This document shows, in pieces, positions 21,440 to 33,369 of a DNA stretch of 64,000 nt. The translations under genes and the position numbers were made by a program. Source of the stretch: Macrostomum hystrix (Eukaryota > Platyhelminthes > Macrostomidae); contig CATNEN010000025.1 of assembly GCA_950097015.1 (NCBI GenBank), positions 8,916,001-8,980,000 on the forward strand. Reading direction: 5' to 3'. The notes below the pieces were generated by a model, which saw nothing but the letters and a program-made list of their open reading frames with translations, searched no databases and was not told where the DNA came from. The stretch's first letter is position 1; every line of letters starts with the position of its first letter.

Positions 21440-23520
21440 ACATATGCTGATATAGCTTTTGCGCCTTTGCGACCGCCCTGGGATCAGCGCAGGCGCCGGA
21501 CTACAGCAGAATCAGCTCAGCCATCGCCACTGCCGCTGCCAAGACTCTGCCGCTTATGGAACCCGCGTCACGGCAACTTCCAGTTTGGGCGAGCGACCCG
21601 GAGGTCCGTGAGGCCCGCCGCACTGTCGAGCAGCTGCGGCGAGCCAGGCGACCGATATCCGATGCCGAGAAGGCCCTGGCAGACGCCTACGCAAGTCGAC
21701 AGAAAGCCGCTGTTGACGACGCGATCCGGGCTGTCACCTCTGTCGGGCCTGAACGGCAGAGCAGGGTCGTCTGGCCGGTCGTGAACGCCCTCACCGGTCG
21801 AAAAAAAAAGAAGGCGGCGCTCAACCCGGCTGGCGACACTGCCGAGGAGCGCAGAAACGAGCTGCATACCTTCTTCGCCGCCGTCGACTCTGCCGAACGA
21901 GATGCCGCTGCCCCCCGAGGTGGCGCTACCGCGGCAGGAGGACTTCGACACCAGTCCAGTGACCAGCACGGACATCGTGGAGTTCGCCCGCAGGGCACCG
22001 CGCCCCCGGTCCGGATGAGGTCCCCGTCGAGGCGCTGCGGGTCACAAGGGTTGCCACCGAGGTGGCCCGCGTGATGAACGGCGTCCTGGCGGGAGGCCCT
22101 GCGCCCCGCGAGTGGACCCAGGCCACCATCGTCGGCATCCCGAAGAAGCCCGGCACTACGCGGAATGAGGAGCATCGCGGGATCTCGCTCATGTCCTGTG
22201 CCGCGAAGCTGTTCAACCGGGTGCTGTTAGCACGGTTACAGCCTGTGCTGGACTCGTTTCTGCGGTACGAGCAGAACGGGTTCCGGCACGGTGACTCAGA
22301 TCCTGGCCCTCCGCCGCATCATCGAGGAGGCGCGCATCCACCAGTCAAGCCTTGTCGTCATCTTTGTTGACTTTCTCAAGGCTTTCGACTCGGTGGCCCG
22401 CGGCGCGCTGCCTCACGTACTCCGTGCCTACAACATACCGCAGCAGCTGATCTCCGCCATCATCGCGCTGTATCAGGACACAACCGCTGTGTTAGCGACG
22501 CCAGACGGACCGTCGGACCAGTTCAGCACTACCTCCGGAGTGCTGCAGGGTGACACTCTGGCGCCCTTTCTCTTCGTGCTGGTGATGGACTGGGTGCTCA
22601 GGACCGGCCTGCCGACTGCAGAGGACGCTTTTCTGCTTCAAAGGCGCACTAGTCGACGGCACCCGAAGAAGAAGCTGTCTGTCCTCAGCTACGCGGACGA
22701 CCTGCCCCGCTGTCTACGACGGCCGAAGGCGCCCAACGGCTGCTGGATGGCCTGACTGCGGCGGCGGCGAGGGTCGGCCTCGCTATCAACGCCATGAACA
22801 CCGAGGTGCTGACGGTGCCGCATAACCTACCTGCCGAGATTCGACTACAAGACGGTGACGGCCCGGGACCGGGCTCCCGAAGTGCCGTCAGTTCGTCTAC
22901 CTCGGCGGACTGGTGCCTGACGTGGGCGACGACCTGGCGAGACGGTGCGGCAAGGCCTGGGCCGCCTTCCGTTCTGTGCGGGCGGTGCTGCTCTCCGAGG
23001 CCCTGTCGAACGGCGCCAGGTCCCAGCTGTTCCAGGCGGTTGTCGAGACCGCCCTGTTGTACAATGCTGAGACCTGGACGATGACCGGGGCGCTCGAGGC
23101 GCAGCTCGACGCGGCGCATGCGGCCCTAGTTCGCGCCGCTTTCGGTGCCCGACGCGGCCCTGGCAGCGAGACATCCGATTCCCTCTACCAGCGTGCGTGC
23201 CTAACTTGGCCTTCTGTCCTGCTGAGTCAGCGGCGCCTGTGTCAGGCCGGGCATGTCTTCCGGGCCGAAGCCTACTGCCCAGAGCCGCTGCAGGATGTCC
23301 TGCTGCGGACATCGCAGGGACCGCGCAGGCGCGGCCTGGGTCAATCAGCCCGCTATGTCGACCGTCTTTTTGAAGACGCCCGAGCACCCAGCCAGGCGGC
23401 CGGCGTGAAGTATGTCAGAGACGCGCGAAACTCTGAAACGCGCGATTTGACGCTCCCCCTCTTGGCCACTTTTGTGTTCGGCTTGGGCGTAACTATTATT
23501 ATTATTATTATTATTATAGC
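21440..23520 (+). mobile_element. 5'-truncated non-LTR retrotransposon with reverse transcriptase, unit B
   Basis: Several frames together give a reverse transcriptase: EWTQATIVGIPKKPGTTRNE, HRGISLMSCAAKLFNRVLL, NGFRHG, VVIFVDFLKAFDSV, GVLQGDTLAPFLFVLVMDW and LSYADDL, followed by an ALLYNAETWTMTG segment. Frameshifts lie near 21920, 22290, 22700 and 22860, and no endonuclease is visible. It ends in an (att)n tail near 23490-23518, as expected for some non-LTR elements. GC content is far above the neighbours. Clade not assigned. Unit C copy at 41780-43858. Confidence 0.85.
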
Positions 23521-23792
23521 TTTGCAAGGTTTTAAGCACAGATTCTATATTATCTAGATGCGCCACTGCAGCAATTTCTAATGCATTCAGTTGCCGCTTT
23601 CAATGCCTCTGCGAAAAACCCAGGGTTTATACCACAGACATTTTACGCTGCTGCAGTCAAGCGGCAGCCATGATCACAGATTCTATATTATATTATATTA
23701 GCCATGATCGTCTCTCACTTGCAAGCAGAGCTGCAGATTTTAAGGTTGGCACAGCGCAATCCTCCACAACTGAGTACGAACACCAACCAGTG

Positions 23793-24140
23793 ATGAGCGG
23801 GCATCGCTGCTGCGCTGCTGCTTGTGATTCGAGGGAGAACACGCCAGTTTCACAACACGGCTTCGCTGTGCACCTGCATCAGTTTCCGAGCGATGATGAG
23901 GTGGCAGCGCAATGGATTCGAGTGCTAGAGCTCCAGAATATGGATGTGCAGACTGCGCGAAGCCGTAGGCTGAAGGTTTGCAGCCTGCACTTTAAGGACT
24001 CGGACTACCCCATCGCACCACGTGACAGGCGCTCGGCTCGGTTGAGGAAAGACGCCGTTCCATGGCCTGCAACTTTCCCTCCGCGATTCAGTCAGTCGTC
24101 ATTCCCTCAGTCATTCAGCCAGAATTGGTCTATGACCTAA
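23793..24140 (+). CDS. THAP-domain protein, unit B copy (115 aa)
   Basis: ATG at 23793 was chosen because THAP fingers sit at the very N-terminus. The protein starts MSGHRCCAAACDSRENT and continues with HLHQFPSDDEVAAQWIRV, LKVCSLHFKDSDYP and RLRKDAVPWP. This is a full C2CH THAP module of about 90 residues with its AVPxP-like end. Such domains bind DNA and occur in host regulators and in P-element transposases. Nothing transposase-like follows, and the frame ends after a Ser/Phe/Gln-rich tail. An upstream in-frame ATG at 23670 would add 41 residues of ordinary-looking sequence. It follows the retrotransposon's (att)n tail by about 270 bp. Confidence 0.7.
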   Translation: MSGHRCCAAACDSRENTPVSQHGFAVHLHQFPSDDEVAAQWIRVLELQNMDVQTARSRRLKVCSLHFKDSDYPIAPRDRRSARLRKDAVPWPATFPPRFSQSSFPQSFSQNWSMT

Positions 24141-24913
24141 ACCGAATTGTTGAGTTCACACCTCAGCAGAGTTCAAACTACAGAGGGTGTCCGCAAAGCA
24201 CAGAACTTACAGAACTTATTGGTAAGTTATGTGCTTGTAGGTATCGAATTTTTACTAATTAGCGCACGTACATACGATTTAAGACATCATGAGAAAAAAA
24301 TTAAACGTTGGGCTGGTTTTCAGTAGATAATGCATCGTTGATTTAGCTCGTAAAGCAATAATATTTAACGTCAAGAAGCAGACAGACATAATAAAACAAA
24401 CGCGCAGGATAAGTATTGGAAAAATTCTCTGAATGGGTATAGCAAATAATATAATTCAGTTGGTAAAAGTAACAGTGTGCTGCAATGAAGGTGTTGCAGT
24501 CAGTTCAGTTCAGGAGCTGTTTGTCCGTATCTGCATTGCAATCAATTAATAATTTCCGGGTTTGTTAGAAAAGAGTCAGATCCTAATCCTAACGAGGTAA
24601 TGACACTCGCTCACAAAAGAACTATTAATTTAAATAATGTGATATAAAAATTCTATGTTTTAAAAGCACAAGCGATTAAAATAGTATATTTCAAGACATT
24701 CTTGCAGTTTAGGGAGTAAATAAGTTAAAATGAAGCATTATAGTTAAACGATTCGAACATTACATCAACCTTACATATGAACACTTGTAGCACATTGGAA
24801 ACACTTTAGGCGATAGTACATTCATAGTAAGCTTCTTATAGTACGAGTAGTTTCATCAGGGATCGAGAGAAATCACAAAACTCAGTCTTGCAATTCGATT
24901 GCCTGTAATAGAA

Positions 24914-25401
24914 GGTAATGAGGCAATGTTCTACTTCCGTTCGTTATATTATTTTTTTGTTTGCAAACGACAGATAACGACAAAAAAACAAGTTTAACGG
25001 TAACAAAAAGTCGTAGTTTGGTCAGACAGTTCTGAAAAGTCTTGGTCAGTCTTTCTTCTTTCAAACCGGGTAAGTGCCTAATCCAGTAGAGGAGGCGACC
25101 GAAGCTATTCTTGGGGTATAGACAGCGCCATAAGAATTCTTCGAAGTGGCTTTCGAATAGAGCAGCACTCGTGCCATGCATTTGACGCAGCTTGGCCTTC
25201 GCAAAATCTTCAGCTGCAGAATTCTGTGCCTTAGCTTCCTGTTTCCCCATATTTGCCAGATTTTGCCATAGACATAGATCCAAGTGTCAAGTCACGGCAA
25301 AGCCACGTCAGCACAACTTTTCAAACTCAGAATGCACGTGTGGCACGAATTCAGACGAAAAAATAATATAACGAACGGAAGTAGAATATTGCCGGTAATG
25401 A
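24914..25401 (-). mobile_element. Merlin-like DNA transposon remnant, unit B copy
   Basis: Same insertion as in unit A: element 24922-25393, duplications GGTAATGA at 24914-24921 and 25394-25401. It appears essentially unchanged relative to unit A, so the insertion is shared by descent and not independent. Confidence 0.8.
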
Positions 25402-26084
25402 ACATAGTATAGAATGAAAACTGTCTCGCAATCCTTGGAAAATGTTTAAATTTTACATTTTCCTAGAATTATAAATCCGATTCTCAGCGATCTGCAGTTA
25501 AAAATTTTCGAATTACTGATAGGCATCGTTAATAAATAGTAACTTCGCTATAATTGAAGTGCGTCAAAGTTATTCGTTAAATATTTCCGATTGACGTAAG
25601 TTTAATTATAGGTAATTGTTACCAATTCTTTCTACTTAGTGTTAATCGCTAAATAAAATGCGCAAGTCATTCTTTAAATTCTAAAATATTCTAAAAATGT
25701 ATGACAATACCCTCCGTTACTAACGCTTAATAAATGACATACAAAACTTTAATTCTAAAATTAATTGAAAATTAATCAAATTAAATATTTTTTTATTATG
25801 AAAATTATAATTTACTAAAGATTAGACTAAAATATTTACAATTAATGGGCTTTTAATATAAACTTAAGTTTTGTTTATTATTAAACGATTTTACCCGCCA
25901 ATGTCCTGAAAATGAAGCGAGGTATGTTGCCCTGCTCCTCGAGTTGGGCTCCAGCTAAGTAAGAAAACTATACTCATACTCATGAGAAGATAAAAACATG
26001 AATTAGCTTCCCAAACGGAAATCCTAAATGAATGTCAGTGCCAGTCCTCGACAAGGTGGCAGGTGTTCAATGTGTTCTTCATCT

Positions 26085-26399
26085 TCATGGACTCGCCGGT
26101 GGCATCTGGCGACGCCGGAGTCGCTCCGTCGCCGCTTCGTCGTCGCCGCCGTTGCAGCAGGCCAGGATGCGACGCCGCAGACGTTCGCGCCGAGTTCGGC
26201 CAGTCAGCACGAAGGGCCGCAGCGAATCGTCTGGCGCCGGGGGTGGCACCACGTTGAACTCGAGTTCAGCTGCCGCCAGGTAGTCGTGCATGTTGTCGCT
26301 CTCGCTGCCTGGTGACTTCTTCAGCCACTCCATGGACGGCTCGCTCAGGCCCTCCGGGTAGCGGGGCGCCGACTGGCCCTCCACGCAGCGAGATGAGAT
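26085..26399 (-). pseudogene. Orphan bestrophin last exon, unit B
   Basis: Same as 2215-2529: acceptor, 104 codons and stop intact, but no upstream channel exons in this unit. It shares the Arg variant (APRYPEG) with unit A, whereas the full gene in unit C has His. Confidence 0.75.
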
Positions 26400-26593
26400 C
26401 TGGAACAGAGGCGGAGGATGAAGCATTTCATTAAGTTCTGGCATCGCGTTAGCAGTAGAAAGACCATTGGGTTGTTTCAGTTTGCCCACATTTTTCTTTT
26501 TTCTGCATCCGCCAAAATATTCAACCAATCACCATGAAGTCCAGAGCTAAAAGTTTCCACTCTATTCGATGAAACAACTTCCATAATCACAAA

Positions 26594-26858
26594 GGGGCGA
26601 ATTCCCTGTGGTCTTCCCCAGGGGCGAATTCCCTGTGGTCTTCCCCAGGGGCGAATTCCCTGTGGTCTTCCCCAGGGGCGAATTCCCTGTGGTCTTCCCC
26701 AGGGGCGAATTCCCTGTGGTCTTCCCCAGGGGCGAATTCCCTTTGGTCTTCCCCAGGGGCGAATTCCCTGTGGTCTTCCCCAGGGGCGAATTCCCTATGG
26801 TCTTCCCCAGGGGCGAATTTCCTGTGGTCTTCCCCAGGGGCGAATTCCCTGTGGTCTA
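26594..26858. repeat. 27-bp minisatellite in bestrophin intron, unit B
   Basis: About ten 27-bp units of the ggggcgaattccctgtggtc type, four more than unit A. Confidence 0.95.
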
Positions 26859-27041
26859 CTGTTAATGTCGAGTCTCTGAATGCCTAGGAATCGATTGGTT
26901 TCTAAAAATAGTTGCATTTCTTAAAGCCGTGCAGTTGCAAAGACGCATTCTATTCAGTAATATTTTAATTTGTACGATTACATTCTTTACATTTCAAGCA
27001 ACAATTCTTCTAATTTCAAAGTGTAGCAGTGCTCAGCTCAC

Positions 27042-27149
27042 CTCCAGGTTGTAGTCCAGAATCTCGGACGTGTGAAAATCTTCGTCATCGTCTCCGAAGG
27101 GATTCATAACGCACATAGCCACCTTGAGCCAGCCCATCAGAAAGAGGAA
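27042..27149 (-). pseudogene. Orphan bestrophin penultimate exon, unit B
   Basis: A 108-nt exon identical in protein to the unit A and C copies, with intact acceptor and donor. It is cut off from the rest of the gene by the duplication junction 23 bp away. Confidence 0.8.
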
Positions 27150-27172
27150 CTGGCCAATTTAGAAAAAAAGTT

Positions 27173-27728
27173 CGCTCAGTCGGCCACACTGACCGTGCTG
27201 TCCCCTAGACTCAATCAGCAGCTAGACGAGCTCTACGAAAAGGTCAACGGCGCGGCGGGTTGCGTCGCCCTGGACGCCGTTCAACGCAGTCCACGCTGGG
27301 AGCTGGTTCGCCTGCCGCCTGCTATTTTTGTTGCTAGCCATTCGCAGCATCAGCAGCCTCAGCAGCTTCAGCCGCATTACAATAGTCTTCAGCACACGCA
27401 TCATTCAGATGTTCAGTTTCCTGATTCTCAGCTGCAGCAATTGCAACAGCAGCAGCAGCATCAACAGCAGCATCAGCAGCAGCAGCTGCCAATTCCTTCG
27501 CCGCGCATTCTATGGCAAGGCACTTTCGAGTTTACCAAATCCGCCACCAGAATGTCCTTCCAGCTGCCAGTTCGCTTCGTGGAGATTCTGTCGGCGCCTG
27601 ATCAGCCGCCAAATCCTTGGAGCTTTCATCATTTTGAGCAGAACAAGCAAACCGCCAGTTGTGCAATTCTAAAGCCGGAACTTCATCCCACTGTCGAGGA
27701 TCACTTTCGCAAATATCCCAGCTTGTAG
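27173..27728 (+). pseudogene. 5'-truncated Gln/His-rich 3' exon, unit C
   Basis: Second copy of the unrecognised exon described at 3195-3750, with the same protein sequence and the same truncation. The perfect match suggests a recent duplication or recent conversion. Confidence 0.5.
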
Positions 27729-28138
27729 AGTGCAGAATTACGGTACTATTTATTTTAACCAATCATGCGCTAACTACTCTACTGATCCGCTTAGTAGTAT
27801 TTTTAGAAAATGCGAATTAGAAAACATACGCTCGTACAAGTACAACATGTGATTCATTTTACCAAAAAATGAGAATCGAATCAATCAAAAATCATGTGAC
27901 TACTATTAATAGTATCCAATCAATTTTTATGTCATAAGCAACCAGCGATCCCACCAATCATGTTACCCAAAATCAATCAAAAGGTCAAGAAAGCGATAAT
28001 CCATCTTTTTGCGCTTCTACTAGTTTAGTTGTAAAAAAGTCTAACCTCTCAAGTTGTCAAGCGTTGACCCAGACTTTTTGACACCATTTTGACACCTGTA
28101 CTTTAAACGCACTCATCGAACCCGAGAGGGTCCGATTC

Positions 28139-28178
28139 TCTATAAATACAAGAGCTCCGAAGCGAGCCCAGATTCAGA
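28139..28178 (+). promoter_or_regulatory. TATA-box promoter-like block, unit C
   Basis: Copy of the block at 4161-4200, with the same tctataaata and downstream gagtctcg motifs. Confidence 0.35.
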
Positions 28179-28657
28179 GTCTCGCCGAGACGAGCAGAGT
28201 CTCGCAGAAAAGAGAAAACGGAGAGTCTGAAGTGGATTGGACTCCAGGTCCAAGACTTGTGGTAAGAGTTCCCTGATTTATCCTAATTAATTAATTATTA
28301 GCTTTCTTGATCTAAGTTAAACCTCTCCGAGTAATCGTTAAACCAACGATTACAGCGTAATCACAGACGTGTGATTATATTGAATATATTACAAAGGGTG
28401 AGCGCCAGACTCGTGGTAAAACCTACCAGGGCTGGTAAGAAGGAACACACTCCACAAGTGACTATTGGTTAACCGACATCAACGATAAATCAGAATCAGG
28501 AAGATTCTGATTTATTCCTAAATTCCTAAAAGAGAAACAAGGAACTTATCAAGCTTTTATCGGGTGCGAATTGTTCCCATCAATGGGGAAGATGTGCAGC
28601 ACTTGTTGGACACTTTTGGATCCTGTGTGAGTCTTCAGAGCTTTAGTTCCAGCAACT

Positions 28658-29182
28658 AAGAGAGAGAGAGAGTAGGGTGAGGATATGAGAGAGTAGGGTA
28701 AGGATATGAGAGAGTAGGGTGAGGATATGAGAGAGTAGGGTGAGGATATGAGAGAGTAGGGTGAGGATATGAGAGAGTAGGGTGAGGATATGAGAGAGTA
28801 GTGTGAGGATATGAGAGAGTAGGGTGAGGATATGAGAGAGTAGGGTGAGGATATGAGAGAGTAGGGTGAGGATATGAGAGAGTAGGGTGAGGATATGAGA
28901 GAGTAGGGTGAGGATATGAGAGAGTAGTGTGAGGATATGAGAGAGTAGGGTGAGGATAGAGTAGGGTGAGGATATGAGAGAGTAGGGTGAGGATAGAGTA
29001 GAGTGAGGATATGAGAGAGTAGGGTCAGGATATGAGAGAGTAGGGTGAGGATAGAGTAGGGTGAGGATATGAGAGAGTAGGGTGAGGATATGAGAGAGTA
29101 GGGTGAGGATATGAGAGAGTAGGGTGAGGATATGAGAGAGTCGGGTGAGGATATGAGAGAGTAGGGTGAGGATATGAGAGAA
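28658..29182. repeat. 21-bp minisatellite, unit C
   Basis: Shorter version of the gagagagtagggtgaggat array at 4680-5245. The order of variant units (gtgtgagg, agagtgagg, shortened copies) is largely conserved, which allows unit-by-unit alignment. Confidence 0.95.
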
Positions 29183-29305
29183 TTGTGTGTTTGGATATGA
29201 TAGTAGCGTGAATATGTAAGATCGAACGTGTTTTAAGATAAGCGCTACAACGCTTACTAAATCCTGAACCGCCGCCAGATGGCCCTAGTCTACAGTGAGC
29301 TGCTT

Positions 29306-29725
29306 GAAGTTTTCTTTCCTGAAGTTTTCTTTCCTGAAGTTTTCTTCCCTGAAGTTTTCTTTCCTGAAGTTTTCTTCCCTGAAGTTTTCTTTCCTGAAGT
29401 TTTCTTTCCTAAAGTTTTTTTTCCAGAGTTTCTCTTTCCTAAACCACTGGGTGCCCACCCACCCACCTGTCTAATTAACCTGGCTGCCCAACCACCTGTC
29501 TAATTAACCTGGCTGCCCACATAACTGTCTAATTAACCTGCCCACCCACCCACCTGTCTAATTAACCTGGCTGCCCACATAACTGTCTAATTAACCTGAT
29601 TTATCTATCTAATCAACTTAGCTACCCACCCACTTACCTATCTACTTGCATACCTACCTGCCTGCTTACCTACCTACCTACCTACCTACCTACCTACCTA
29701 CCTACCTACCTACCCACCTACCCAT
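29306..29725. repeat. Composite simple repeats, unit C
   Basis: Same three arrays as 5365-5785: the gaagttttctttcct units, the ctgtctaattaacctg units and the (ccta)n run. Copy numbers differ slightly. Confidence 0.9.
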
Positions 29726-29728
29726 CAG

Positions 29729-30259
29729 GTGATTCTGGCCGGCGACCCGTAGCAGCTGGGCCCAGTGGTCCAATCAACCTGGGCACTGAAGTTCGGCCTA
29801 GGCGAGTCCCTGCTCCACCGCCTCATAGAGACCTCGCCGGCCTACGCCCGACGTCCCGGTCGCTATCCGGACGACGGCTACGATCCCCTGCTGGTGACGA
29901 AACTGCTGCAGAACTACCGCAGCCAATCCGCACTGCTCACAGTCTACTCCGACCTGTTCTACCATTCCGAATTGATTCCGCGAGTGGATCCCGCGGCCGG
30001 CAATCGGTTCCTGACCTGGCCCAGCCTGCCGAATCCCCAAGTGCCGCTGCTATTTCACGGCGTCATCGGCGAGGACCGGCGCGAAGGCGACTCGCCGTCA
30101 TGGTTCAATCCGGCCGAGGCTGTGCTGGTGGTTCGCTACGTCATCAACCTGCTGGCGCTTTGGCCGCATCTCGGCGACGCCAACGACGGCATGGGCGTGG
30201 TCACGCCGTACAGGAAGCAGGCCGAGAAGATCCGATCGCTGCTATTTGCCGATCGCTGA
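29729..30259 (+). pseudogene. MOV10-like RNA helicase exon with in-frame stop, unit C
   Basis: Same frame, same motifs and same TAG (29750-29752) in the GDPxQLGP motif as unit B. The shared stop shows the exon was already dead, or already read differently, before duplication. Confidence 0.8.
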
Positions 30260-30369
30260 GGTTGGCAAGGGAGCTACCGCATTGGCAAAAAGGTGGTACA
30301 AGATTGTGAACGACTTGTCAGTCTGCCAAAGCCTTCGCTTTCGACCTTGGCAGTCCAATCTTGAAACGA

Positions 30370-30730
30370 TTTCTAGAAAGGGCCTGCGGGCAAGGTGTAC
30401 TGCACCTACTGTGGATTAGGGCACAGGTCAGAAGCGTGCAACAAGGTTGCCACGGCTACTAGCCGCCGGACCTTCCTGCAACAAGAGAATCGCTGTTTTC
30501 GTTGCTTGCGCACAGGCCATTGGCTTCGCATGTGCAATGACTCACGAAAGTGCAGAAACTGCGGAGGAGCTCATCACGTGAGCATTTGCATCCCTACCGC
30601 TCATAAACCTAAAACTAGCGATCGGCACATACATGTAGCTCAAAATGAAGGCGGGAAAAGGGGAAAAGACCCATGTCACGTGACCAGTGTCTACCGACCT
30701 CCGCAGAGCAGACAGATGCATCGCTTGTGA
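30370..30730 (+). mobile_element. BEL/Pao gag zinc-knuckle fragment, unit C
   Basis: Open frame for about 111 residues from YCTYCGLGHRSEACNKV through RCFRCLRTGHWLRMC to CRNCGGAHHVSIC. It is the less damaged copy, because the 2-bp insertion of unit B is absent. Confidence 0.75.
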
Positions 30731-31613
30731 GGCAGTGAATAAATTAGGACTTTTTTCATTTTAAATTCCCGCCACTTTTCCTCACGCGCTAGCTAAATAT
30801 CGTAATCTCACGCAGTGCTCTTTGTTCGTAATATTCGCTCTCAAGTGGAAACATGCACCCACCCCAATTTCTTTGTATATATGTATAGAGGAAAATATAA
30901 ATGCGATCTTCAACCTGCTCCCTCGCTCCCCAGTCATACCAATAACACTGGTTAAACCTACTATACGTTCTCGACGAAATATAAGCGATTAAACTTCCTA
31001 ACTCTTTTCCTGTTTCGCTATTAAATAGACCGAGTTCCTTAGTTATTTTCCTAATAAAAGGAAAACAGTTAAAGATACCTTTGCCTTCCCAATCCTCTCC
31101 CAAAGATCTCTGGTCGGCCTTCTTTACCAAAACCCACCCTATTATATGATCCCTTTGAAATACCAATATACCGTCCTAAAATCCCGTCCAAAAGTCCACC
31201 TGAAGTCTATCTGAAGTCCACCTAAAAGTTCCCTAAATACCCCCTGAAGTTCCTAAACTCCGCCTTTATCCCTCATGAGACTGTACTAATCCCGGACCCC
31301 ATAGAGGAAAGTAAGTGAGAGCGCGAAGGACGTTCACCAGGCTACTTCAATCCATCCTGATACGCCCCACGGACTGTGTGCCCCAGATCAGTGACCTTAG
31401 CCCTCGTGCCAGCAGCAGTAAATTCCGCTCCCATTGTTAGTAGCTAGTGTCTTGCCGCTCGGGCATTAGCGCTACCTTAGGTATAGCCCGAACAGCGTGG
31501 AAAATACCTATTCTCACCCTCATAACTTACGCTACCATCCCCCCCAAATACTCAGCTCACCAATCCCAAATCCAACAAATAGAGAGAGAGCTGAGAGGTC
31601 TGCTACACTTGAA

Positions 31614-31885
31614 ATATTGAAAAAAACTTATTGTTTCATTATAAGGTTCAATATTCGCATAAAATAACCCAAGCCCAATAGTCTGCGGCAGAGTTTTTCG
31701 AAACTAATCAGCAGGCCCAGTCAAATAGGGAATTCGTTTTAACAACAAACCTATACCCTTACCTAAACCATAATTAACACTAAACCGAAACCAAAACCGA
31801 AACCGAAACCTAACGTTGTGACTGATTGTGTGAGTACACTTGCCCTGCCAGCAAACCTAGCGTGAGTGACCTTATACACAAAAAT
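31614..31885 (+). repeat. Dispersed repeat R1, unit C
   Basis: Matches 7675-7957, with a slightly shorter telomere-like tract. Confidence 0.7.
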
Positions 31886-32405
31886 CGGGATTTCTAAAGC
31901 GATAGAAACGCTGTGGCTAAGAGTGTCGGCTTGACTGTGGACAATGTCGAAGGCACTTTCTGAAGTCTGTTTGGTGGGCGCTTTTACTCATAATTTTTTA
32001 TTGGCTAACAATTAATTAACAATTAATTAATAATTAATTAACAATTAATTAACAATTAATTAACAATTAATTATCAATTAATTAACAATTAATTAACAAT
32101 TAATAAATTAAGCAGCTTATAAAAACAAAAATGTTTTTACGATCGTTTATTCCCGGTCTCCGAAGGAAGGAAAACCGAAATTGTCATTTTTTATTTTTAG
32201 TTGAAATCTAAAATAATCGGTAATACATGCTGAAGAAGCAGAAGTGCCCCATTGTCAGTCGACCTTTCGAACCCCCGCGCGTGCGCGTATCTAGTTTGTA
32301 ATTGCGATCCCCGCGACCCAGTTCCTGTATTCCCATGTTTTACTTCTCTGTTTAGTAGTAATTGGTGATGGAGCTAATGATATATTGATAAAGGTTCCCC
32401 AATTA
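31886..32405 (+). repeat. Dispersed repeat R2, left copy, unit C
   Basis: Matches 7958-8475. The aattaattaac microsatellite differs in length. Confidence 0.8.
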
Positions 32406-33089
32406 AGTTCATCACTTAAAAGACAGTCTACGTCTACGCTCAACGACTCAAATCCAGCGTCAGCTACTGGCTCCTCGGTCACGGCGTGTGCCACTCGAGA
32501 TGAATGGAAAGTGTCCGATTCATCGACGAGCTTGTCCCACAGCTTTACAGCGACAATGTTTGTTAGTAGTAACCCATCTGTTGCCCTTCCTGTCGCCAAG
32601 GCTATTTCGCTCAGTACTGACGGTCAACGAGAACTTCTATAGTCCGAGTCTTGTTGGACACGGCTAGCAATAGGTCATACATCAGGAAGGATGTGTGTGA
32701 ACTCTGAAACATCGAGTCCGCCACAACTGAATCATTGACGGTGTCGACCTTTACAGGTATCAATACCACAATTGCATCAGGTAGCGTCTCAGTCTCAATT
32801 CGAAAAATCGATTCACACTAAGTTCTGAAATTGCGTGCTAATTTTGTCAAAGAGATCTGCGAGCCTCAGCGCTCAGTCTTAGTGAACGAATTCCCTCACC
32901 TGAACGGCTTGGACTTAGCGGATCCGTACGACCCTCGTGATGCAAGCACCGATCTCAATCCTAATTGGCGCTGATCACTACTACGATATTGTCGGTGGTA
33001 AAGTCGTTCGTGGGTGTGAGGGACCGGCGGCTGCGTCGTCCAATCTGGGATTCGTTCTCTGTGGACCAGTGAAACTTAAAGAGAAAATG
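32406..33089 (+). mobile_element. Degenerate BEL/Pao pol fragment, unit C
   Basis: Same motifs and same frameshifts as 8476-9160 (LLDTASNRSYIRKDVCE, ISILIGADHYYDIVGGKVV). One stop present in unit B near 8575 is Trp here (DEWKVSD). Confidence 0.7.
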
Positions 33090-33223
33090 TCTAGTCGCTC
33101 TAGTAGATTAAAAATTCATTCGCTTATCCACTCTCTTATCCGAGTTCAACTGGTATTCGTATTAATTCATTTCGCCTTTGGTGTTGGTATATTTTTCACA
33201 TAATCTCCATTACTACAAGTAAT

Positions 33224-33369
33224 CTCTGCATTAATTGCATTCTCGGCATTAATCTCTGCATTAATTGCATTCTCTGCATTAATCTCTGCATTAATCTCTG
33301 CATTAATCTCTGCATTAATTGCATTCTCTGCATTAATCTCTGCATTAATTGCATTAATCTCTGCATTAA
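33224..33369. repeat. Simple repeat of attaatctctgc units, unit C
   Basis: Copy of 9295-9440. Confidence 0.95.

Larger units (their letters stand above)
3195..27172. repeat. Segmental duplication unit B (complete, about 24.0 kb)
   Basis: Complete unit. It starts at cgctcagtcggcc directly after the end of unit A and ends at the same motif inside the bestrophin intron. Differences from unit C are point changes, small indels and changes in repeat number, plus two large events: a 3.65 kb segment (17598-21245) absent from C, and a 472 bp transposon (24922-25393) absent from C. The exons of the CUB/mucin gene are the one strongly diverged part. Confidence 0.95.

Noticed and set aside
21568-23387. 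Minus-strand Arg/Pro-rich frames over the retrotransposon
   Set aside because: GC-rich antisense shadows of the reverse transcriptase.
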